Source: Cystobacter fuscus
Lineage (GTDB): Bacteria; Myxococcota; Myxococcia; Myxococcales; Myxococcaceae
Assembly: GCF_002305875.1 (NCBI RefSeq)
Contig: NZ_CP022098.1
Coordinates: 11,160,001 to 11,224,000 of the forward strand
Reading direction: 5' to 3'
Length of the DNA stretch: 64,000 bases
Position numbers and translations under genes: made by a program. The notes under the pieces were generated by a model. That model had not been told where the DNA came from and did not search any database. It worked only from the letters and a program-made list of their open reading frames with translations. This document shows positions 53,233-61,909 of this stretch, piece after piece (the first letter of the stretch is position 1; each line of letters opens with the position of its first letter).

Positions 53233-54116
53233 TGAACGGTCGCTATCCTCATTTTAAAGGCCATACACCAGCCGGGCTCCATATCTTGCGCGATGGGCTC
53301 GTCATGAACTTCTTCATCCAGCGCCCACACCGGCAGATTGGAGGCTCCATCGTCCGCGCGTTGGCAGTCTATCGTCAACATGTGGGTTTGGAGAAGCTGG
53401 GTTTCTACACGGGTTATGAGGGATACGACCTGCGGCTAGACGCCAAAGCGCTCAGCGACATCCATGAACAATTGATCAACGCGGACGGCTGCGTCATCCA
53501 ACTCTGGGAACATGATGACCAGTGGAGTGGATACCGGTTCGACTACAGGGGCCGGATGCTTGGCACGGACACCTACATACGTTCGCCCGACGCGGTCAGT
53601 TGTGCTTCGTTCTGGCTGCCCACCGAGTACCTGGAAGAGCAGGGCCCGGCACGAGTGAAGGAACTGGCGATGGCCCTGGCGCGAGAACTTCCACTCACCT
53701 CGGGTTACGCCAATCTCGCATTCAATGGCATGATGGACACCTTTCGGGTCGGTCCGCTGATTCATGACTTGTGCTTCCGCTACCCGGGACTCGATATCGT
53801 TGATGACAACGTGACCTATGACCTGGGCACGCGCCCCAAAGGGGCCTACTGGCTGAACTTCTACGGGCAGCCCCTCCTGGACAAGCTGGGCGGCGTGGCG
53901 GGACTGCGCGAGCGGCTGACCCTGCCCGGAATCTCCGTCGAGCAATTGCAGCCAGACAAGGTCCTGGTGCAGCTCGGCGAGTGGCCGGAAGCGGACGGCG
54001 AGCTGCGGCCATACCGCCAACTGGCGCGCGTGCTCGAGCCCCACCTCTACCAGGAGGCCCGCCCCGTCCTCCCCGCGGAGGTCATGCGCCGCTGGGAGCG
54101 CCGCTTCCTCGACTGA
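53232..54116 (+). CDS. DUF3396 (type VI immunity-like) protein
   Basis: 294 residues, no signal peptide. It has the DUF3396 pattern: ILRDGLVMNFFIQRPH, GYRFDYRGRMLGT, ASFWLPTEYLEEQGP, RYPGLDIVDDNV and PKGAYWLNFYGQPLLDKLGG. Family members are linked to immunity against type VI-secreted effectors and abound in myxobacteria. The ATG lies inside the stop of the toxin-like gene, so they are coupled. Fragments of similar genes lie at 34.8 kb and 52.3 kb. It ends 3 bases before the convergent EGF-like gene, at the right edge of the accessory block. Confidence 0.87.
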   Translation: MNGRYPHFKGHTPAGLHILRDGLVMNFFIQRPHRQIGGSIVRALAVYRQHVGLEKLGFYTGYEGYDLRLDAKALSDIHEQLINADGCVIQLWEHDDQWSGYRFDYRGRMLGTDTYIRSPDAVSCASFWLPTEYLEEQGPARVKELAMALARELPLTSGYANLAFNGMMDTFRVGPLIHDLCFRYPGLDIVDDNVTYDLGTRPKGAYWLNFYGQPLLDKLGGVAGLRERLTLPGISVEQLQPDKVLVQLGEWPEADGELRPYRQLARVLEPHLYQEARPVLPAEVMRRWERRFLD

Positions 54117-54119
54117 AGC

Positions 54120-55031
54120 TCACTTCCCGCGCGGAGCGTCCACGGGTTCCGGCAACTGCGGAGCCCACGCGCACACCCCGGAGTCGCCGTGCATGGGGAC
54201 GCAGATGTAGTCCGGGGCACACGGGTCTTCCTCTCCGAGGCTACAGATGTCGTGGCACGTCCCGAACAGGCATGCGCTGAATCCCGGGCACGGCGAGGCA
54301 AAGGAGCCCTCGCCCGTACACGGCGTGACACACTCCATCCACGCCTCTCCGGGCCGGACCGGACTCGTGTCCACCTTGCACGTCAGTCCTTCCGCGCAGG
54401 GCTCACGCTGGCAGTTCGGGCCATGCACCCGCGCGCATACCGACACGCCCGGCGTCGCCTCCCGCACGCACTGCTCCCCCTCCGGGCACACACGGCCCTC
54501 GCACGTGGGCAGGCACACCGGACCGTTGGGATCGTCCTCGGCGCAGAAATACCCTTCCGGACACGAGTTGAAGGGCCAGAGTCCACACCGCCGCGCGCAC
54601 CAGTCCGCGCACACGAGTCCCCGCTCACAGGCCCCCTCGTCGCGCCGGGGCAGGCGCAAACAGGACTCCCCCTCCTCGCGCACGCCCACGAAGGTGCAGG
54701 ACGCGATCGCCGTCTTCGTCCCATCCCCCACCGGGTTCCACCGGCACACCGATCCCAGAGCGCAATCCGCGTCGATGAGGCAATCACTGCCATTACATGT
54801 CTGGCGGTCGTAGCGCCGGTCCGAGAAACAGGCCAGGGGAGGATCGCACTCCGCGCTGCTCGCGCAGGCCTCGAGGAACGAGGGCCGCGCCAGGCGCTCG
54901 TCGGGGGAAATCATCGGCAACCGCCGCCACGTCCCCGCCCGCTGCGGCGAGACGCTCGTCCACAACAGCCCCACCAGGGGCAATGCCAGCAACACGCCCA
55001 CCGCCACCGCGCCCCAGACCCGCCCGTTCAT
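54120..55031 (-). CDS. Cys-rich EGF/Dickkopf-like exported protein
   Basis: 303 residues. One N-terminal hydrophobic segment (about 5-27) acts as signal or anchor. The rest has over 25 Cys residues in repeats such as CDPPLACF, CLIDADCALGSVC, CPEGYFCAEDDPNGPVC and CAEGLTCK, typical of myxobacterial Cys-rich extracellular modules. Function unknown; binding or structural. It starts 17 bases behind the ABC ATPase gene and probably shares its transcript. A fragment of its 3' end is repeated at 49.03 kb. Confidence 0.8.
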   Translation of the reverse strand: MNGRVWGAVAVGVLLALPLVGLLWTSVSPQRAGTWRRLPMISPDERLARPSFLEACASSAECDPPLACFSDRRYDRQTCNGSDCLIDADCALGSVCRWNPVGDGTKTAIASCTFVGVREEGESCLRLPRRDEGACERGLVCADWCARRCGLWPFNSCPEGYFCAEDDPNGPVCLPTCEGRVCPEGEQCVREATPGVSVCARVHGPNCQREPCAEGLTCKVDTSPVRPGEAWMECVTPCTGEGSFASPCPGFSACLFGTCHDICSLGEEDPCAPDYICVPMHGDSGVCAWAPQLPEPVDAPRGK

Positions 55032-55047
55032 CCGCCCACCTCCCGCC

Positions 55048-56025
55048 TCACGCCACCCGGCCCCGCGTCACCCGCATGAAGGCATCCTCCAGGTTGCGCT
55101 CGCGGTGGCCGAACGCGCACACCGGCACGCCCGCCTCCACGAGCACCCTCAACAGCCGCGCCGCCACCTCGTCTCCCCACTCCGCCGCCGCCCCCTCCTG
55201 CTCCAGACGCACGCGCAGCGCCTGGCCCTCGCGAGCGATCTCCTTCACGTGGGGCTGCTCCCACAACAACCGCTCGGCACGCGCCCACTCCGCCTCCCCC
55301 TCCGCTCCTGGAAACAGCCGCACCAGCAACTCCACCACCGCCGTGCCCGCCGCCTGCGCGAGCACGTCCGCCACCTTGCCCGTGGCCAAGAGCCGCCCCT
55401 GCTCGATGATGGCGCACGTGTCGCAGATCTCCGCCAGCTCGGTGAGGATGTGGCTGGAGATGAGCACCGCCTTGCCCTGATCCGCGAGCGCGCGCAGCAG
55501 CTCGCGCAGCTCGATGCGGGCACGCGGATCCAAACCGTCCGCCGGCTCGTCGAGGATGAGCAGCTTCGGGTCATGCAGGAGCGTGCGCCCGAGCGCCACG
55601 CGCTGCTTCATCCCCTTGGACAGCGAGTGGGTGAGCTTGTCCGCCAGGGGTCCCAGGCCGGTGAACTCCATCACCGACGCCAGCCGCCGCGCGCGCACCG
55701 GGCCCGTCAGGCCGTAGGCGCGCGCGAAGAAGTCGAGGAACTCGAACACGGTGACATCTTCATAGGTGCCATAGCGGTCCGGCATGTAGCCGATGAGCGG
55801 CCGCACCTTGTCCGGCGTGTCCACCAGCGAGTACCCATCCAGGAGCACCTCGCCCGCGGTGGGCGTGTCCAGGGTGGCGAGGATGCGCATCGTGGTGCTC
55901 TTGCCCGCGCCGTTGGGCCCGATGAAGCCGAGGACGGTGCCCGCCTCCAGCTCGAACGACACGTCGTCCACCGCGCGCAGGGCGCCGAAGTCGCGCCGCA
56001 GTCCCTTCACCTCGAGCAGGCTCAT
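55048..56025 (-). CDS. ABC transporter ATP-binding protein
   Basis: 325 residues. Walker A is GPNGAGKST, the signature is LSKGMKQRVALGR and Walker B is LLILDEPADGLDP, with IISSHIL-type switch His in VLISSHILTEL. The C-terminal ~110 residues are the extension found in NatA/CcmA-like ATPases. No permease is adjacent. The ABC-2 permease at 32.6-34.1 kb, same strand, is the best candidate partner. It is 25 bases behind the upstream membrane-protein gene. Confidence 0.95.
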   Translation of the reverse strand: MSLLEVKGLRRDFGALRAVDDVSFELEAGTVLGFIGPNGAGKSTTMRILATLDTPTAGEVLLDGYSLVDTPDKVRPLIGYMPDRYGTYEDVTVFEFLDFFARAYGLTGPVRARRLASVMEFTGLGPLADKLTHSLSKGMKQRVALGRTLLHDPKLLILDEPADGLDPRARIELRELLRALADQGKAVLISSHILTELAEICDTCAIIEQGRLLATGKVADVLAQAAGTAVVELLVRLFPGAEGEAEWARAERLLWEQPHVKEIAREGQALRVRLEQEGAAAEWGDEVAARLLRVLVEAGVPVCAFGHRERNLEDAFMRVTRGRVA

Positions 56026-56050
56026 CCCTCCACCTCGTCTCGCGTCCGCG

Positions 56051-57814
56051 TCATGGTCCGTCCACCCGTCCCCGCACCAGATGCGAGCCCTCGTGCAGGC
56101 TCACCGGAATCGCCGCCGAGAAGGTCCACCCCGGACCCTCCAGCCTCGCGAGGAACCCCCCCTCGGGCAGAGGCTCCTGGAACAGGCGCCCGAGCACCGG
56201 GGAGAGGCGCTGATCCACGTCCTTGGTGGGGCGCAGCTCCTCGGTGACGTCGTCCCGGGTGCTCGCGGGCAGCCGCGTGGCCAGGCCCTCCGCGCCCTCG
56301 GCGAGCGCGGGCAACTTCCACCACCCGCCCCCGGAGCGCACGTAGCCCTCCACGAGCGGCGCACCGAGCGCGTTGCGGATGCGCAACTGCCCTCCCTCGG
56401 CCGATACGCCGAGCCGGGCGCGCGAGGGCCCCACGGCCACCTCGCCCCATTCCTGGTAGGTGCGCGCGGAGAGGAAGCCACCCGTCACCACCATGCCCCG
56501 GGTCCAGTCCGCCTCGAGGGGCCGCGATTCCCAGTCCGAGTCCGAGGACAGCAGCGCGCCCAGCACGGGCACCTGGAAGGGCTCCGGCTCCAGGTTGGCG
56601 TAGTAGCCCCCGACGCCGACGGTGACGGTCCGGTCCCGCTCCCGGTCCAGCCAGGTGACGCTGTAGCGCGCGGCATGCAGCGAGAAGCCCTCCACGACCA
56701 CCGACCAGCCCACGAAGGCCAGGCACGTGACGAGCGCCACCGAGGGCACGGCGATGAGCAGCGCCACGGGCCCCTTGCGCCGGGCCAGCAGCAACCCGCC
56801 GGGCCCCACCGCCAGCACGAAGAGGGTGATGAGGCCCAGGAAGCGGCCCACCGGAGCCTGGACACCGGGCAACAGGGGCCACAGACCCGAGCCCAGGGCC
56901 TGCTGGTGTCCCCATCTGCTCGGAGGCGAAGCGGGATGCACGGGGCCCGGACGGGGTGCATTGCTGGACTCCAGCGCGGCCGCATCGGCGAGCAGTCCGG
57001 AGGCACAGCCCTCCGCCCCTTCACACAACCGGACCTGGCCGAAGCCATAGGGCTGGACGTCTCCCGGAGTGGGCCGGGTGAGCAGTGGCAGGCGCAGGTC
57101 CACGTCACGCGGCGGATGGAGCAGGGTCAACTGTCCCCCCGTGGCCGCGTAGGCCTCGAGCGCGCTCCACACATCCGCGGGCAGCGCGGTGACGTCCCCG
57201 GCCACCACGATGAAGGGATGGCCCACGTAGGCGGCGAGCTCGCGCGGCGCGTTCTCGGGAGACAGGAAGCGCACCGCCAGCTTTCCCTCTTCCACGCGCG
57301 GCAGGTGCGTGCCCTCCTCGAAGGCCTTCTGCGTGCCCAGCACCAGCACGGGCTGTCCCGAGCCATCCGTCGAGTAGAAGGAAAAGGCGCGGAACGTCAG
57401 GCCCGGGCTCTCCACCCGCACGATGCCACCCCGGGCAATCACGGGGACGATCATCCAGGCCGACAGCCGCTGGCGCGGGCCGACCTCCACCTGCCGCCTG
57501 GAGACCTCGACACGGCGTACCTCCGAGGCCGTGGCCGTGATGCCAATCTCCACGACGCGCGGCGTGGAGCCCGTGTTGTGGAGCTCCACCTCCAGGGGGT
57601 AGTAACCCCGAGGCGACCGAAGCAGGGTGGTGGCCACGGACACGCGCAGCTCCCCATCGGACGCGCTCTCCGGGGCGCCCGAGGTCTCCACGTAGCCGGG
57701 CAGGCGGGGGTCCTCCACGGCCGCGGCCGGGGCCGCTTCCTCGATCACCACCTCCGCCCGGACGACGCCCGCGCACAGCCCCAGGACGAGCAGCAGCGCC
57801 CTCCACTCACGCAC
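56051..57814 (-). CDS. Membrane protein of the MoxR/ABC locus, unknown function
   Basis: 587 residues with a GTG start at 57814 that overlaps the MoxR stop by eight bases. A signal peptide (LLLVLGLCAGVVRA) is followed by a large periplasmic beta-rich region, with a glutamine-amidotransferase-like segment (AYVGHPFIVVAGDVTALP ... YAATGGQLTLLHPP). Two membrane helices at about 330-390 flank a short loop with RRKGP, and a second periplasmic domain follows. Such proteins recur between MoxR and ABC genes in these loci. The role is not known. Confidence 0.75.
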   Translation of the reverse strand: MREWRALLLVLGLCAGVVRAEVVIEEAAPAAAVEDPRLPGYVETSGAPESASDGELRVSVATTLLRSPRGYYPLEVELHNTGSTPRVVEIGITATASEVRRVEVSRRQVEVGPRQRLSAWMIVPVIARGGIVRVESPGLTFRAFSFYSTDGSGQPVLVLGTQKAFEEGTHLPRVEEGKLAVRFLSPENAPRELAAYVGHPFIVVAGDVTALPADVWSALEAYAATGGQLTLLHPPRDVDLRLPLLTRPTPGDVQPYGFGQVRLCEGAEGCASGLLADAAALESSNAPRPGPVHPASPPSRWGHQQALGSGLWPLLPGVQAPVGRFLGLITLFVLAVGPGGLLLARRKGPVALLIAVPSVALVTCLAFVGWSVVVEGFSLHAARYSVTWLDRERDRTVTVGVGGYYANLEPEPFQVPVLGALLSSDSDWESRPLEADWTRGMVVTGGFLSARTYQEWGEVAVGPSRARLGVSAEGGQLRIRNALGAPLVEGYVRSGGGWWKLPALAEGAEGLATRLPASTRDDVTEELRPTKDVDQRLSPVLGRLFQEPLPEGGFLARLEGPGWTFSAAIPVSLHEGSHLVRGRVDGP

Positions 57815-58802
57815 GGGGCACCTCGGGAGTGGACTGGAGCAGGGAGCGCACCACCTCCCAGGGGCCCACCTTCTCCAGGGACGCCTCGTAGGCGAGCACC
57901 AGCCGGTGGTTGAGGACAGCGGGGGCACAGGCCGTCACCTCGTCGAAGCCCACGTTGGGCTTGCCCCGCATCAGCGCGAGCGCGCGGCCGGCGGCGGCCA
58001 GGGCGAGGGCGGCGCGAGGGCTGGCGCCGAAGCGGACGAAGCGGCGCACGGACTCGGGCGCTCCGGGGGCGCGCGGATCGCTCGCCTCCACCAGGCGGCC
58101 GATGAAGTCCGCCACCGGCACGGGCAGATGTACCCGGTCCACCGCGGCGAAGAGCGAGGCGAGCCCCTGCGCGTCCGTCACGGGCGGCTGCGCGGGGGGA
58201 GCGCCGCGCACGCGCGTGGTGAGCAGCGTGGTGAGGGTCTTCGCGCCCACGGGCGGCACCTGGACGCGGAAGAGGAAACGATCGAGCTGCGCCTCGGGCA
58301 GGGGGTAGGTGCCCTCCAGCTCGATGGGGTTCTGCGTGGCGAGCACGAAGAAGGGGTCCGGCAGTGGGCGCGTCTGGCCGAGCACCGTCACGCCCCGCTC
58401 CTGCATGGCCTCCAGCAGCGCGGCCTGCGTCTTGGGGCTGGAGCGGTTGATTTCATCCGCGAGCACCACGTGGGCGAAGAGGGGCCCCTCGCGGAAGGTG
58501 AAGTCGCGGCGACCCTCGCCCTCGAGGACGTAGGTGCCGGTGATGTCGCCGGGCAGCAAGTCCGGGGTGAACTGAATGCGCCGGAAGGGCAGCCCGAGCA
58601 GCCGCGCGAGCGCCTTGCACAGCTCCGTCTTGCCGAGACCCGGCAGACCCTCGAGCAGCACGTGGCCGCGCGCGAGCACCGCCGCCACCACCTGCTCCAC
58701 CACCTGCGTTTGATCGAGCAGGACCTGGTTCAACGCCTTCTGCAGCAGGGCCACCCGCTCCGCCGCGCCCTGCACCTCGGCGGGGCTCAACAAGTCCGAC
58801 AC
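57807..58802 (-). CDS. MoxR-family AAA+ ATPase
   Basis: 331 residues with a GTG start at 58802, preceded by AGGAGAGGAG. The MoxR pattern is complete: Walker A GLPGLGKTE, RIQFTPDLLPGDITG, Walker B VVLADEINRSSPKTQAALLEAM (in part: LADEINRSSPKTQ), sensor 1 VLATQNPIELEGTYPLPEAQ and sensor 2 near GASPRAALAL. MoxR ATPases work with DUF58 and VWA proteins. These partners are encoded at 27.3-32.7 kb, over 25 kb away but on the same strand. Confidence 0.95.
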   Translation of the reverse strand: MSDLLSPAEVQGAAERVALLQKALNQVLLDQTQVVEQVVAAVLARGHVLLEGLPGLGKTELCKALARLLGLPFRRIQFTPDLLPGDITGTYVLEGEGRRDFTFREGPLFAHVVLADEINRSSPKTQAALLEAMQERGVTVLGQTRPLPDPFFVLATQNPIELEGTYPLPEAQLDRFLFRVQVPPVGAKTLTTLLTTRVRGAPPAQPPVTDAQGLASLFAAVDRVHLPVPVADFIGRLVEASDPRAPGAPESVRRFVRFGASPRAALALAAAGRALALMRGKPNVGFDEVTACAPAVLNHRLVLAYEASLEKVGPWEVVRSLLQSTPEVPRA

Positions 58803-58816
58803 GGCCGACTCCTCTC

Positions 58817-60172
58817 CTAGGGCTGCTCCCCGAAATAACGCTTCACCAGCTCCCGATTGCGCGGCAGCAGCGGTCCCGTGGAATGCCCCGCCTCCGCGTC
58901 CCCCCGCGCGCCCTCTCCCCGCGCCCCGCCCCCCGGACCCGCCTCGCGCCGCTCCGGCTCCACGGCCTTCAGGCCCCACAAGCCCGCGGCCTCGCCGCCC
59001 TGTCCCTTGGGCAGGGGCTTGAAGGCGAGCCGCTCGGGATCCATCTCCGCCTTCTCGCCGAACACGAGCGGCTGGGTCTCCTCGCCCCCGCCCTTGCCCA
59101 CTCCCTTGCCCTTGCCCGCCCCACGGCTCGCGTGGCCTCGCGAACTGCCCTCGCCCTCGCCTTCGCCCTCCCCCTCGCCTTGTTCCCGGTCGGAGCGGGC
59201 TCCCTTGCGCCCCTCCCCCTGACCAAAGCGCCGCTCCAGCTCCCGCTGACGGCGCTCGAGCGTCGCGCGCAGGTCCGCCACCTCCGCGCGCGAGCGGGGC
59301 GTCTCCTGCCCCTGACTCCCCGCACTCCCCACCTCGCCGGTCCGGGGCGCCTCACCCGGCTCGCCCTCTCCAGGAGAGCCGACCTTCATCAGCGCGCTCT
59401 CGAGGGCCTCGCGCTCGCGCGTGGCGGCCTCGGCGCCCGAGGCGGCGTCCAGCGCGGACTCCAGCTCCCGCGCGGCCTCGGACGCGGAGGCCAGCTCGGA
59501 GGCGGCCCGCGCCGCCTGGGCATCGAGGGACTGCTCCAGACGATCGGCGGCCTCCCAATCGGCGGCGTCGAAGCGGCCCTCGGCGACCTCCTCGGCCAGC
59601 CGGCGCAGCTCCTCGTCCACGGCGGAGCCCGGGGATTCCTCGTGGGCGAGCGCCTCGGCCTTGGCGCGCACGGCGTCCACCTTCGCCGCGGCGGCCGCGT
59701 TGGCGGGACGCACCGCGCGAGCGGGCAGTGGCAGCAGCAGGCCCACGGCGAGGAAGACGAGCGCCGCGAGCAGGGCACCCACCGGACGCCGCCAGGCCAC
59801 CGCGGGCGGAGTCACCGCGCGGGCGTACTGGTTGGCGGCGAGCTCCCACTCGCCCACGGGACGCTCCAGGCGGGTGAGCAGCAAGCCTCCCGCGCCCGCC
59901 GAGCGATCCGCGAGCACCGCCGCGTGGGCGAGGGACACGCGCCGGGCGCGCGCCCGGAGAAACCACCAGACGCCCGAGGCGAGCAGCGGCACGGGCAGCG
60001 CCCAGACGAAGGCGTCACGCAGCAACAGGCGGCCGAGCACGCACGCGGTGGCGGCGGCCCACACGGGCACCACGCCCGCCTCGGCGAAGCGCGCGGTATG
60101 CAGACGCCGCTGGACGCGCCGCACGGGCGCGAGGACGAGGGCCTGCAGGCGGCGTTCTTCGCTGGCGGGCAT
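58817..60172 (-). CDS. Coiled-coil membrane protein, DUF4175-like
   Basis: 451 residues. Two to three membrane helices occupy residues about 35-70 and 130-155. The remaining part is an Ala/Glu/Arg-rich coiled coil (about 160-330) and then a low-complexity tail with GEGEGEGEGE and Gly/Lys repeats, ending in PRNRELVKRYFGEQP. The last motif (VxxYF) is typical of DUF4175-like proteins in MoxR loci. It probably scaffolds the complex at the membrane. It lies 14 bases before the MoxR gene and opens this half of the operon. Confidence 0.7.
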   Translation of the reverse strand: MPASEERRLQALVLAPVRRVQRRLHTARFAEAGVVPVWAAATACVLGRLLLRDAFVWALPVPLLASGVWWFLRARARRVSLAHAAVLADRSAGAGGLLLTRLERPVGEWELAANQYARAVTPPAVAWRRPVGALLAALVFLAVGLLLPLPARAVRPANAAAAAKVDAVRAKAEALAHEESPGSAVDEELRRLAEEVAEGRFDAADWEAADRLEQSLDAQAARAASELASASEAARELESALDAASGAEAATREREALESALMKVGSPGEGEPGEAPRTGEVGSAGSQGQETPRSRAEVADLRATLERRQRELERRFGQGEGRKGARSDREQGEGEGEGEGEGSSRGHASRGAGKGKGVGKGGGEETQPLVFGEKAEMDPERLAFKPLPKGQGGEAAGLWGLKAVEPERREAGPGGGARGEGARGDAEAGHSTGPLLPRNRELVKRYFGEQP

Positions 60173-60247
60173 TGCACCCGAGTCTCAGCCAGGAGGCCGT
60201 CCCATCACAAGCCGCCCGGCGGATGAAGCCCCTTCCCTCGGGGAGCG

Positions 60248-61519
60248 CTAACCGGCGCGGGGGGGAACGGGCCGTGCCTCGGGCAACGGGTAGGCTTCCC
60301 AGCCGGGGGGCCACACCACGCGCTCGGCGGTGAAGCGATGGGTGTCGTCCTCGGGCCAGGGCGCGCCAACGGGCTCCTCCACCAGCTCGAAGACGCCGTG
60401 ATCGAAGGGGCGCCCGGGGCCCGGCGTGGCGCGCACCACCCGCTCGCGCAGGCCCCGCCCGGCCAGCTCCAGCGAGCGGTAGTGGCAGTAGGGGTTGTTG
60501 CCGCGCTGGTTGAAGAGCGTATGCGCCATCTGGCTGCACCCGCCCCGGCACGCCTCGGCGTAGCGGCAGCCTCCGCAGTAGCCCCACATGTGCGAGACGC
60601 CCTCGGGGGCTCCCGCGCCCATGTTGAAGGTGAGCTCGCGCGTCTCCAGGATGTCGGACAGCGGCTGCTGGCGGATGTTGCCGCCGATGTACTCGGAGGG
60701 CAGCGTGGGGCAGCCCTTGACGCTGCCATCCGCGTGGATGCCGAGCACGGACAGTCCGGCCATGCAGCCCGACCAGCCCTTGCCGAGGCTCGCGAAGAGC
60801 CACTCGTCGTACGGGCCGTAATAGCCAATGTCGTTGGCGGGCGCGATGGCGAGCTTCTCTTCCTTGAGCGCGCGCACGGCGACGCGGGCGAGCGTGCGGT
60901 AGAGTTCGGGCAGCTCCGCGGGCTGCAACAACATCCACGCGTTGTCCGCGCCGTTGCCCATGGGCGAGGTGAGCTGCAACTGCCAGGCGCGGATGCCGGC
61001 GTCGCGCAGGCGCACGTACAGCTCGGGCAGCTCGGGGGCGGACAGGCGGTTGATCTGCGTGTTCGCGCTGAAGGGCAGTCCCACCTCGCGGAAGTGCCCC
61101 AGCGTCTCGAAACAGAAGCGGAACGAGCCGGGCTTGCCACGGATGCGATCATGCGTGGCCGCCAGCCCATCCACGGACACGGAGACGTGCGCGATGCCCA
61201 CCTCCTTCATCTTGCGCGCCGTCTCGCGCGAGAGGCCGTAGCCTCCCGTCACCATGGTGCAGCGCATGCCGTGGGCGGAGATGGCCCGCGCGATGTCGAG
61301 CCAGTCCGGGCGCAGGAACGCCTCGCCGCCCTCGATGGTCACCTCCTGGATGCCGGACTCGGCGAGCTGGCGCACCAGGTCCAGCGCCTCCTCGGCCGAC
61401 AGTTCATCATCGCGTTTGCTCCCCGCGCGCGAGCCGCAGTGGCCGCACGCGAGGTTGCATTTCAGGGTGAGCTCCCACACGGCGAGCGCCGTGCGGGGTT
61501 GGATGACCGGGGGCGGCAT
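60248..61519 (-). CDS. Radical SAM/SPASM peptide-modifying enzyme
   Basis: 423 residues. The radical SAM cluster motif CxxxCxxC is CNLACGHC (Cys21, 25, 28). GGEAFLRPDW and SVSVDGLAATHDRIRG follow the usual barrel order. The C-terminal SPASM domain has WSGCMAGL, GCPTLPSEY, WGYCGGCRYAEACRGGC and a last Cys in NPYCHY for auxiliary Fe-S clusters. SPASM enzymes modify ribosomal peptides or proteins. A 62-residue proline-rich peptide gene lies only 18 bases upstream on the same strand. No PqqD-like gene was seen here, and the N-terminus shows no fused recognition domain. Confidence 0.92.
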   Translation of the reverse strand: MPPPVIQPRTALAVWELTLKCNLACGHCGSRAGSKRDDELSAEEALDLVRQLAESGIQEVTIEGGEAFLRPDWLDIARAISAHGMRCTMVTGGYGLSRETARKMKEVGIAHVSVSVDGLAATHDRIRGKPGSFRFCFETLGHFREVGLPFSANTQINRLSAPELPELYVRLRDAGIRAWQLQLTSPMGNGADNAWMLLQPAELPELYRTLARVAVRALKEEKLAIAPANDIGYYGPYDEWLFASLGKGWSGCMAGLSVLGIHADGSVKGCPTLPSEYIGGNIRQQPLSDILETRELTFNMGAGAPEGVSHMWGYCGGCRYAEACRGGCSQMAHTLFNQRGNNPYCHYRSLELAGRGLRERVVRATPGPGRPFDHGVFELVEEPVGAPWPEDDTHRFTAERVVWPPGWEAYPLPEARPVPPRAG

Positions 61520-61537
61520 GAGGCGCGCGCGGGGGGA

Positions 61538-61726
61538 TTAGAGCTGATCCTTGATCACATCCGAGGGCGGAGGCGTCGGCGGAGGAGGAGGCAGCGCGTA
61601 GCGGGCGCTGCCGCCGCGCACGGTGTCCAACGAGCCCTCTTCGATCTCCAGCACCTCGCGGGTGCGCTCCTTCTGGCGCTCGATGACCTGGGTACGGGGC
61701 AGCTTCTTCTCGACCTTCGTCGTCAT
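61538..61726 (-). CDS. Candidate radical-SAM RiPP precursor (62 residues)
   Basis: Starts at 61726 with AAAGGG 8 bases upstream. The first ~40 residues are charged and helical (QKERTREVLEIEEGSL), as in leaders. The sequence LDTVRGG then marks a probable leader end, like the double-glycine sites of many peptide leaders. The remaining part is SARYALPPPPPTPPPSDV plus IKDQL: one Tyr, one Arg and nine prolines. There is no Cys, so a thioether is excluded. The enzyme may crosslink or epimerise near Arg-Tyr or the charged end. The precursor role is inferred from size and location. Confidence 0.75.
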   Translation of the reverse strand: MTTKVEKKLPRTQVIERQKERTREVLEIEEGSLDTVRGGSARYALPPPPPTPPPSDVIKDQL

Positions 61727-61909
61727 GGCAGACCCTTTCACTGATGGTGGAGACAAGGATTCTATGGAAAACCCAGCCCCCAGGTCAAATCGATCGGCCG
61801 CGTGAAACACGACGCCCCGGACCGTGGCCCAGCAGGCCAGGGATCCGGGGCGTCATCCTTCCAGCGGACGAGCGGCTCCCTCGGGGAGGAGGGAGCCGCC
61901 CGGACGGCG

